From SAR116 cluster bacterium (GTDB lineage Bacteria > Pseudomonadota > Alphaproteobacteria > Puniceispirillales > Puniceispirillaceae): 8,078 nt of DNA. The first letter of the stretch is position 1. Every line of letters starts with the position of its first letter. The stretch spans positions 1-8,078 of the forward strand of contig PADU01000020.1 of assembly GCA_002700485.1 (NCBI GenBank), in the 5' to 3' direction. A model generated the notes under the pieces. It saw nothing but the letters and a program-made list of their open reading frames with translations. It made no database searches and was not told where the DNA came from. The translations under genes were made by a program, and so were the position numbers. Shown here in pieces: positions 1-7,800 of the stretch.

Positions 1-168
1 TACGTTAACGCCAGCAAATCTTACCATCCAAGCTGAGCCTGCTCCAATACCCCATTGTTCAATCGCTGCATCAGTTTGAAATGTACAGCGGAAACCATAA
101 TAAAGCCCCATCAAAGTGGGTATCAGGATGGCGCCAAAACCAACTATACCTCCCGTATTTTCCAACAT
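1..168 (-). CDS. Small membrane protein, N-terminal part only (cut by left edge)
   Basis: An ATG at 168-166 opens 56 codons without a stop, up to base 1, so only the N-terminus is visible. The start is supported by a purine-rich Shine-Dalgarno-like run (AAAGGGGAAA) just upstream on the minus strand. Residues about 6-26 are hydrophobic and glycine-rich (GGIVGFGAILIPTLMGLYYG) and look like a membrane segment or uncleaved signal anchor. A polar stretch (TDAAIEQWGIG) follows, and then the start of what may be a second hydrophobic segment. I do not recognise the family with certainty; it resembles small uncharacterised multi-pass membrane proteins of marine bacteria (inference). It lies 113 bases downstream of the cupin gene on the same strand and could share its transcript. 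Its function is unknown. Confidence 0.65.
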   Translation of the reverse strand, partial: MLENTGGIVGFGAILIPTLMGLYYGFRCTFQTDAAIEQWGIGAGSAWMVRFAGVNV

Positions 169-199
169 GTTTTCCCCTTTTCTATGCCACACTCGGTTT

Positions 200-230
200 T
201 CCAGCATTTCACGTAGCTCAAAATGCCGGA
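200..230 (-). terminator. Hairpin between cupin and membrane-protein genes
   Basis: Bases 200-209 and 221-230 form a near-perfect inverted repeat (CCAGCATTT against AAATGCCGG, plus a flanking T-A pair) with an 11-base loop. In the minus-strand RNA the only imperfect pair is a G-U wobble. No U-run follows it in the minus direction, so it does not look like a standard intrinsic terminator. It may be an attenuator, a processing site or an mRNA 3'-end stabiliser for the cupin message, or it may be chance. Confidence 0.35.
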
Positions 231-281
231 CGACCTTCTTGAATTAGGTTTTAACAACCCTCTCCAGAAAAATAAGCAATT

Positions 282-638
282 TTAATGACTGTCGCCCCAT
301 GCTCCGTGAAACTCATACGCAACAGCCTTGTTGTCACCCACAACCCAAGCATCATGTCCTGGTTCAATGGCATAGGCGTCCCCGGCTGAGTAAGTAATTT
401 CACTGCCATCGTTATGCTGGCATGTTATTGTTCCCTCAACTATCACGCCAACGTGTTTTGCCTGACAGCTGTCTGTTCCCACAACTGGCTTTATGTCATT
501 GGACCATTTCCATCCTGGCTGGACAGTCAACTTCATGACCCTTTGGCCTAATACATTTACTGTTTCCACCCTTGCATTATTAGGTGTTGATACTTCGTCT
601 GCATCTGTAGAAAAATTTTTTGCTTCTAAACTTGCCAT
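282..638 (-). CDS. Single-domain cupin protein (118 aa)
   Basis: This is a small cytoplasmic-type beta-barrel protein of the cupin superfamily. The sequence carries a stretch typical of one widespread cupin family: GWKWSNDIKP at about residues 42-50, GTDSCQAKH at 54-62, an acidic strand end (VEG, 67-69), and the second cupin motif GDAYAIEPGHDAWVVGD at 86-102. Candidate metal or ligand positions are His62 and His95, with Cys58 also conserved in relatives as I recall them. Cupin motif 1 is atypical because the second His of the usual HxH pair is absent. The length of about 118 residues is normal for a stand-alone cupin. I chose the ATG at 638-636 because a strong Shine-Dalgarno sequence lies just upstream; a GTG two codons earlier falls inside that sequence. 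Substrate and reaction cannot be read from the sequence. Relatives include sugar-, thiol- and metal-binding enzymes as well as sensor proteins. Confidence 0.9.
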   Translation of the reverse strand: MASLEAKNFSTDADEVSTPNNARVETVNVLGQRVMKLTVQPGWKWSNDIKPVVGTDSCQAKHVGVIVEGTITCQHNDGSEITYSAGDAYAIEPGHDAWVVGDNKAVAYEFHGAWGDSH

Positions 639-640
639 TA

Positions 641-651
641 TCACCTCCTTA
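641..651 (-). promoter_or_regulatory. Ribosome binding site of the cupin gene
   Basis: The minus strand reads AAGGAGGTGATA directly before ATG, close to the full anti-16S complement. This sets the start at 638 and rules out the overlapping GTG at 644. Confidence 0.85.
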
Positions 652-664
652 ATCTTCCTTTTAG

Positions 665-685
665 ATTGTTACCGCTAGGAACAAT
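665..685. repeat. Short inverted repeat in cupin leader
   Basis: ATTGTT (665-670) and AACAAT (680-685) are perfect 6-base arms around a 9-base spacer that itself contains CC and GG in pairing register. It lies about 27 bases before the cupin start and upstream of its ribosome binding site. It could be an operator or a leader hairpin. Such short repeats also arise by chance. Confidence 0.3.
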
Positions 686-696
686 TCGCAAGCCTT

Positions 697-727
697 TTTA
701 TATGCTTGTTGCTGAAGTATTAATCAA
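697..727 (-). promoter_or_regulatory. Possible sigma-70 promoter for the cupin gene
   Basis: On the minus strand a TTGATT box (727-722) is followed after 19 bases by TATAAA (702-697). Both boxes resemble the consensus, but the spacing is longer than the ideal 17. It is placed about 60 bases upstream of the cupin ATG, as expected for a promoter. It was picked by eye in an AT-rich region, so it is weak evidence. Confidence 0.25.
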
Positions 728-973
728 TCAGGAGAATAGGCAGTCACATTAAACCAAATGGGTCTGGCCATGCCTGAAGCAGCTTTGATATGAGGCTATA
801 AAGACTAAGAGTGTTGTGAAGAAGTTGTTGGAGTTTAAAGTGACCCGATAAATCACCAGAACATTAAATAGACGCAGTCTTGTTACAGCCAATATCCAAC
901 TTAATCCGTTAGCTATGTGATTAGAACTGCTAAAACAAAGGCCTCTTGCTATTATAAATCTAAAAGGCACGGC

Positions 974-988
974 CACTAAAATTTAGTG
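974..988. repeat. AT-rich palindrome over the coiled-coil gene's stop codon
   Basis: CACTAAA (974-980) and TTTAGTG (982-988) are exact inverted arms around a single A. The stop codon of the small coiled-coil gene (983-985) lies inside. The one-base centre is more like a protein-binding dyad than an RNA hairpin, and no U-run follows. Its function is unknown. Confidence 0.3.
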
Positions 989-1216
989 AACACTTGATTT
1001 TGCCTTTTCTATTTCATCTTGCGAGGGTGGAGTGGGTCTGTTTTTTAAGTTCTCTATTTCTCTGCTGTGCCGGTTTTCCAAGATTTCAAGCTCTTGGTCT
1101 CGGCGAACATTCAAAGAATTTATTTGGCTATCGTAACGTGAATTTATAGTTTCTTTTTCCCGCTCAAATCTTAATGTCAGGCTATCAATTTGTGTTTTCC
1201 GTCTAGATTCACTCAT
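983..1216 (-). CDS. Small charged coiled-coil protein of unknown function (77 aa)
   Basis: This short, strongly charged helical protein has no family I recognise. Residues about 5-60 alternate acidic and basic residues with regularly spaced Leu, Ile and Val, as in a coiled coil (for example DSLTLRFEREKETINSRY and QELEILENRHSREIENLKN). A proline break (PTPPSQ) then precedes a short acidic/basic tail ending SSVH. There is no signal peptide, membrane segment or cysteine. The ATG at 1216-1214 is preferred because GGAG lies 6 bases upstream. An in-frame GTG ten codons earlier falls inside the hairpin stem and has no ribosome site. The gene starts only about 25 bases past the hairpin that ends the giant gene, so it either depends on read-through or has a promoter overlapping the giant gene's end. 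Compact size, codon continuity and the ribosome site favour a real gene. Confidence 0.6.
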   Translation of the reverse strand: MSESRRKTQIDSLTLRFEREKETINSRYDSQINSLNVRRDQELEILENRHSREIENLKNRPTPPSQDEIEKAKSSVH

Positions 1217-1222
1217 AAAATT

Positions 1223-1226
1223 CTCC
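1223..1226 (-). promoter_or_regulatory. Ribosome binding site of the coiled-coil gene
   Basis: The minus strand reads GTGGAGAATTTT before ATG. GGAG sits 6 bases upstream of the ATG at 1216, which supports the 77-residue form over the longer GTG-initiated form. Confidence 0.6.
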
Positions 1227-1230
1227 ACAT

Positions 1231-1270
1231 TTAACGAAACGACCACCCATTAAGAGTTAAATGGGTGGTC
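1231..1270 (-). terminator. Hairpin after the giant gene, likely terminator or processing site
   Basis: GACCACCCATT (1241-1251) and AATGGGTGGTC (1260-1270) are perfect 11-base inverted arms around an 8-base loop. The hairpin lies 19 bases past the giant gene's stop codon. On the minus strand the stem is followed by GTTTCGTTAA, a T-rich but interrupted tract, so termination may be incomplete. On the plus strand no T-run follows, which fits a minus-strand role. Confidence 0.6.
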
Positions 1271-1289
1271 TCACTTTAGGCGTCTCAGC

Positions 1290-1845
1290 TTAAACAATAT
1301 CGTTTTGAATTATTCCTTCAAAGGTTATTGATGCACTAGTTAGGTCAACATCAATAATAGCTGTAGTGTCCGCCGTTGGAGGCGAGGTTGAATCTGATAC
1401 ATCGACATAAGCAGCGAGCGATGTCACCGCACCAGTTATCTGTGCTGTTGGAGCCGTAGCATTTTGGTCCGTATCAAACTGACCCTTAATATGCACAATA
1501 TAACCCTCCTCCACCAAAATCACCTCATCTACTGCAGTACCAGCAGCCTGGTCGGTTACAATGAATAATGGATGGTTTTCAGTAGTTGATGGGGTGCCTG
1601 GTACAACGTTTCCACCATCTTTAAACTCCTTGAGCTCATCAACGAGAGCGCCGACGATATCAGCCACAAGTTGTTCTTGTCGAGCGTCGATCGAATTGCT
1701 AGTCACACCGTCACCGGAAAGCTCTGTTCTGTAGGCTGCAGGCGGAGTTACAGTTGAGGTAGCCCAAGTTTCCGTTCCCAAGGTCTCGAATATACTACCT
1801 GTATATTCAGTTGAGTCAGCTGGATAATGCATTTGATGACCACCA
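1290..1845 (-). other. C-terminal module of the giant protein
   Basis: Residues about 2078-2262 start after a GGGHQMHYP turn. A predicted helix (ARQEQLVADIVGALVDELKE, about 2130-2150) precedes a beta-rich part, with NHPLFIVTD, EEGYIVHIKGQFDTDQN (Tyr2193) and ITGAVTSLAAYVD. The end is TFEGIIQNDIV. The last residues are poor in basic amino acids and mix acidic with hydrophobic ones, which is compatible with a type I secretion signal but not diagnostic. No sorting motif or outer-membrane barrel is visible. Confidence 0.55.
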
Positions 1846-4800
1846 CCACTTGAGACCGCTATGGTCAGAGGTGATGAAGTGGCATTTACACCAGAATAGA
1901 ACTCTGCTCCGAACGTGACCATGTCAGCGGTGCCGTCCCCAAGATTCACTTTGTTTGCTGTTACATAGCTTGCTGCCAATGTTACCTCAATAGCACCTTG
2001 AGAATTAACAGAAATGGAGTCCACATTTGCGTTAGTTAGCGGTGCAATACCGGCCCCATTTATAGAGATTTCCATGTATGCAAAGTCTAAATCTGAAATT
2101 GCAGTACTCGCAGGGAATGAAGTTGATCCTGAACCAGGAACGATGAGAAGTTTCTCAGTTCCAGGATCAAAGTCCACGCCACCGATCGTTATTCCGCTTC
2201 CGCCACTGCTTCCGCCGCTTCCACCACCGCTTCCGCTACTTGAAGGAAGGACGGTATCACCAACTGAGTCGACAAACCCTGGTACACCTGAAGTAGTAAA
2301 CGAATCTGGTCCTGAACCACTGCCATCCAAGAGATTATTAGCAAGAGGAGCATTCACCAAAGCATTACTTTGGGGTGTTAATAGGATATTCAGCTTGCTC
2401 ACAGAAGAATCGCTGTTACTCGCAGTAACACTTGCGATATCAGCAGGAGCTAGAGTGACTTCGCTATCTCTCGAGCCGTCGATAAGGTAAGAAAATCCAC
2501 TTGTATAGCTGGTTTCAAGATTTGTAGCAAAACTGTCATCAAATGAACCAGCCGCCGCAATTAGTGTTATTTGACCGGCACCAGCGTGGAATTCAACGCC
2601 AGTGATAACTACATCACTCGGTCTTGGGGCCGCAGCTGCCGCAACATCGATTGCAACAGTGGTATCTGCAATACCTGCAACGCTGGAGGCCGTAACAGTG
2701 TCAGTTGTAGAAGTTCCGCCGTCCAGCAGATTAGCAGCGTTAGCATGAGTTGATAAGCCATTAGAAGCGGTAAGGACCAGCTTTAATTCACGACCATCTG
2801 TGCTAGCCGTTGCCGTGCTTATATCCGAGGAGGCTAATGCATAAGCATTGCCCAATCCAAGCCCATCAATAAGGTATCCAATACCAGAAGGATCAAAACC
2901 ACTAGCAAAGGTAGAATCAAATCCACCGCCACTAGCAACCAAGGTTAACTCGGCTGCTGACCCCCCTGAAGCAGCGAGATATTCAATAGCTGTAATAACA
3001 ATGTCAGCTGCAGGTCTTGCAGTGCTGTCAGTTGTGTTAATAGTCAGGTCTGTCGCTGCTGAGACACCAGAGATAAACGTATCAGCAATGCTTATGCTGT
3101 CCGCATCAGCATCACTCAAAGCGCTAATGTGTCCAAAACCGCTATCCAGAGGTATATCTAGCCCCCCTGCATTATTAGCACGAACACTACCATCAAGATC
3201 TGAGGTAGCAATCGTAACTGCGGTGCCGTCATGTAGAGTAATGCTTATAGCGGTAACGTCGGCAGTCGTAGTACTATCAAATACACCACCTGCAGCGCCA
3301 ACTACAGTCAACGTGTTTGTGCCTGTATCAAAATCAACACCACCAATTGCCGTCGCAGCAGGAGCTGCAGCTGCTGTAACTGTAATCGCACTCGTAGTGT
3401 CTGTTATACCCCCAACGCTGGCGGCCGTAACTGTGTCAGCAGGTGAACTACCACCGTCCAGCAGGTTAGCAGCGTTTGTATGAGTTTCCAGACCGTTACC
3501 GTCAGCAAGATTCAACTGTATTGAAGCTCCGTCAGTTGACACCACTTTGGTTGCAATATCTGAGGGCACTAAATGATACGCTGTTGTTCCATCGATGTTG
3601 TATGTCAAACCAGTTACATCAAAACCCGTCTCATGACTTTGCGCGAATGAGCCTGCTCTAGCTGTTAACGTCAACGAGCCAGCAGCTTCATTGCCAACAG
3701 GCGCATCATACTCCACTCCAATCAAGTCGATAGGAGTGACGGTGCCAGTTCTTGGCACAGCAATATCAGATTCACCTCCCATGTTTGCATGATTTCCGCA
3801 CACGTACCACAAATCTGTGTCTGTTGCATCACTTGGAACGGTGAACGTAACAGTTGCGTAAGCAGTTCCCTCGGTATGAGTAGAACGAACAACTCCCTCC
3901 GCTGTGCCCAGTGTATTAGTCACATTAAAAGACTGACTTGCTGTGTGGTCAGTGGTTGAGATGTATAATGGATGAGTAGCGTTTGAGGAATCGGAAACAT
4001 CGAAGATGTATGTGTTGCCGGGCACAAATTCAAGCTCAGGCTGTTGGCCAAGATCAGTATCAGTTCCTACGTCGCGGATCCTATATACATTACCTCTGCC
4101 CGAGGAAGCGGTCTCAACTGTTACTTCAAAAGTTATTGTGCCACCAGTGCTGCCGGTTGTGCCGCCAGTGCTACCGGTTGTGCCGCCAGTTGTGTCGCCA
4201 GTACCTCCAGTGGTGTCACCAGGATAACTTCCGCCATCAGTCGTACCTCCAGTAGTGTCACCAGGATAACTACCACCAGCACTTCCACCGGCAGTGTCAC
4301 CAGTACTATGTTGCTGGCTGCTGTCATCAACAAGGAAAGGAGCAAAATCTGCCCAATTCACAGATAGTGACTCATTCTTAGCCGCAAGCGCGCCTTTTGT
4401 AGATCCGTCGTAAGCGAACACTTTCATTGAGCTTATGTTGCCAGTGGTGACATCACCATTAGTGTCAAGTGTGAATGTTCCCCGCATCTCAACAAGATAC
4501 GGTGAGCTAGCGAGATCAAAACCTATCGTTACACTAGAGTCATTCGGATCAGCTACAGCAGTTGGATTCACGCCCGGCTGAAGCAGATGATTAATCAGGG
4601 ATTCACCAAACTCTGTTTGGGCGTCAGCAACACCATCACCATCGCCATCAAACGTCGCATCAAGGGCGTTATTTGTCACATAATCGTTAAGTGCCGCAGA
4701 CTCAATTGTCCATGCAGGCAAGTCAAACAGAACGTAAGGATCTAGAACATTACCATTGCCATCATATTGCGCCAAGATCTCGTTATTTGCGCCATAAACA

Positions 4801-7800
4801 GTTTTTATGACGTCTGAACCAGTTCCTGCAACTCCTGCAACATAATTGGTGAGTGTTTCTTCACCACTAATAAATGCATTCTTAAAACCACTTGAATCTG
4901 CTGAAAAGTTGAATTCCCAAACACGCGTTTGCTGGGTAACACCGGCCTGACTGAATGTTTCACTCCCAGTTTCTTTGATGTAAGCTGCTCCGCCTGTTCC
5001 AGTTACATCGCCAGCACTATTATCGGCTAGCGTTTGGTTAAACATGCTCCTTGAGCCAAATTCATCTGTTCTGGAATTACCCACCTCGTTGTTAGATGCA
5101 TTGTAATAGTATGTATTTGTAGAGGTAGCTGTTCCAACAGCAGCTGCCCCACTGCCCATATCTTCACTAAACCCAAGAATAGAGCTGTCCGCGTTATTAT
5201 AATAGGTGGTCCGCGATCCTCCATAAGTATATGTCTCTGTAGTTTGTTTGACATCTGTAATATCACTGCCAGAGCCGTCTACAAAGACAACACTTACAAA
5301 GCCAGTTGGAAGGCCTGATATGTCCGTTGTTGTTGCCCCTGCTGCTGAAAGGTCTGTGGTTTCACTGACAATCGCGTAATTAGCCCCGTAGACAGTTGTT
5401 GTGCCATGAGCAACCGCTGTACCCTTAAGCAGCTGATTAAAGGTTGCTGCATTTGGATCATTGTCGAAGTAGAGGATTTCTGACCTGTGAACTGAACCAT
5501 CGCTGTTGTAGGAGGTGTCAACTGTTTTTTTGTACTTTGTAGCAGAACTGAATTCACCACCTGCAGTATCGTCACCATAAGTAGTAAAAATACTACCATA
5601 GTCCATGAGCGTTCCGTCTGAATTATTGTTTGTATAACTACTGCCAATCTCCATCCTGTCTGCATCTCTATATAATGTGCTTGAGCCAGACCCCTGATCC
5701 TGTACATAGCTATTAGCTTCACCATAACCGAGTACCGCTCCACTCACAGCGCCATAATAGGTAGTTTCAACTGTACCCCAATCCTGGGTAACCGTTGAGG
5801 CAACAACACCGGCAGAGTCCTGAAGTGCTGTTGGCAATGCTGCGATCTCTGCAGAAGTAAGCGCTGTTCCAAGTGAAGCAAGCGCAGATGCAGAAACGGT
5901 TTTACTCGTAATTGTCCAATTTGCATCATAGACAATCGTCTCACCGTTATTTGTCTCCGTACCGCCAAGGAAATTACCCATATGGCCATCGGAGGTTCTA
6001 ACATAGTTGTAAGTAAACTCACGTGTCTCAGTTTGTCCACCTGGCATAGTGTAGGTGCTCGTGCCAGTCTGTTGAATATATGTTGTATTCACACCGCCGA
6101 CAGCAGCAACTCCAGTTATAGTTCCGCTTGCATCATCAGAAACAGTCAGATTGAAGTTAGAGTTAGAACCATACTCGTCCTGATTAACGTTACCGATTGG
6201 ATTATGGTTTGAGTCAAACAATTGCAGGTTTATGGACTGCTGCGTTGCGCCTGAAGAGTCTGTATAACTTTGGCTTGTACCCTGAGTACTCGAATAGCCA
6301 AGAATAGCACCGTTTGCGTCAAAATATGTGGTCTCTGAGCCGCCCCATGAGAAAGTCTCAACCTCCTCATACACGGCAGGATACGTGACAGTCGGTGGAA
6401 CATCAGAAGTAGCAATACCATTTGCACCTGTGCCCATATTCTGAACAATTGTGCTTGTTGGAACTGTGTCAGTGATTGTCGCACCATTAGTACCTGTACC
6501 CTTATCTGCGACAGGTACCATAGTTACGGTCGCAGGTGCTTGGGTTACACCACTTGTTAAGGCATCATCCGCAGTGGCAATTACGGCATCTGCACTGGCA
6601 GAAGTATCAACGCCCACAATGAATAGGCTGGCATTGCCTGCACTATGTACATAAGTGACAGTTCCGTCCGTTCCAGGTGTTCCAGATACAGTAATCCCGG
6701 ATGTCAACGCACTTGACAAATCGTCTTCAGCTGTTCCGATGGTCAGTGTTTTTTCAGCCATCGATGCATCTGAAAGATCAAATACATATGTATTTCCGTC
6801 AACAAATTCCAGGGTGGTAACTGGTCCACTTCCAGTGTCAAAAGCAAACGGGCTAGAGCTCGTTACAGCTACATTAACTGTCGCAGGAGTGGCTGCCTGC
6901 TCTGCAGCCATGAAGACGTGAAGCTCTGCTGAATCACCGTAATCTGCAGCAAGTTGAACAGTCGTTTTGGCACCAGTCGAACCTGGCACACCGGATATAG
7001 TTACGCCGTCTGATGAGCCAAGAGCGTCGTCCCCTGAATTATCTTTACTTCCCGCAAAACCAATTGAAGAGCCAGCCATTGAGCTATCAGAGGTGTCAAA
7101 GATATAGATATCACCTTCATTGATTGTGAAATCAGACGGAATTGCAGAACCATCAAAGAACAGGGCTCCGGATGTTGCATCCTTTGTCACCGCAATCGTC
7201 GTTGGAGTTGGCGAGCCCGTTCCGATAACAGCATTCAAAAATGCTGTTGGAATATTAGATAAATCAGATGTCTGAAGACTTCCAACTTCAGCTGTTTCGC
7301 CTGTCACTGTCCAGTTAGGACCAAGCTCTGTAGTCTTTGCACCAAATACTTCCGTACCAGCCATGAAATCACCATAGGCTGTGTCAGCAGCTGCATTACC
7401 TGTAGAACCACCAGCGTCATTTGAATCATCATTGAAGTAGTAAGTTCTGGTCTGAGTGCCATTCGCATCAGTGAACTCTTCAACTTCCTTTCGGTACTTC
7501 TGAGTAGCAACACCAGTTAATGTGCCGCTACTGTCATCTGTGCCAGTCGTTACAGTTCTCGAACCCGAAGCCATAACGTTCCCTGCTGAATCCAGCTCCT
7601 GGAAGCTGCTACCCAGCTGCTCATGGTTCGGCCCCATGTAATTGATACTGGAACCAGAACCGTAATTTGGATCTGACCAGCTGTTAGAACTCGCAAATCC
7701 TAAGATCCCACCTGTACTGTCATAGTACATGGTCTCTGTACCCCAGTCATAGGTGTCAACCTCAGCATATGTAAGACCGTCTGTTTGTGTAGACTGAAGC

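Larger units (their letters stand above)
645..982. other. Gene-poor interval of about 340 bases upstream of the cupin
   Basis: I see no convincing gene here. A 75-codon GTG-initiated minus frame (749-976) has no ribosome binding site and unlike-protein composition. The interval holds a possible promoter (697-727), a short inverted repeat (665-685) and an AT-rich palindrome (974-988). No tRNA, known riboswitch or clear terminator for the coiled-coil gene is apparent. It probably serves as the 5' leader and promoter region of the cupin gene. Confidence 0.5.

Noticed and set aside
749..976. 75-codon minus-strand open frame in the gap between the coiled-coil and cupin genes
   Set aside because: It starts with GTG, has no ribosome binding site, and its product has no recognisable domain or regular pattern. 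It probably is a chance open frame.
983..1246. Longer, 87-residue GTG-initiated form of the coiled-coil protein
   Set aside because: The GTG lies inside the terminator-like stem and lacks a ribosome site; the internal ATG at 1216 has one.
1540..1575. NHPLFIVTD in the C-terminal module as a further cupredoxin copper site
   Set aside because: It resembles THPLYISTTD of the ligand-bearing domain, but no Cys-His-Met loop follows and the surrounding strands fit a different module.
3281..3375. Ala/Gly-rich GC-rich stretches read as possible regulatory RNA
   Set aside because: They are explained by Ala-rich inter-module linkers of the R and B repeats.
2014..3483. Long plus-strand open frames opposite the giant gene (2014-2490, 2848-3483)
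   Set aside because: They are Pro/Ser/Val-rich antisense shadows of repetitive Gly/Thr/Ala codons, with no domain and no ribosome site.
3421..3485. Direct repeats in 2700-3485 as a CRISPR array or mobile element ends
   Set aside because: The repeats are in frame, 735 bases apart, and encode conserved protein module residues; they are coding duplications.
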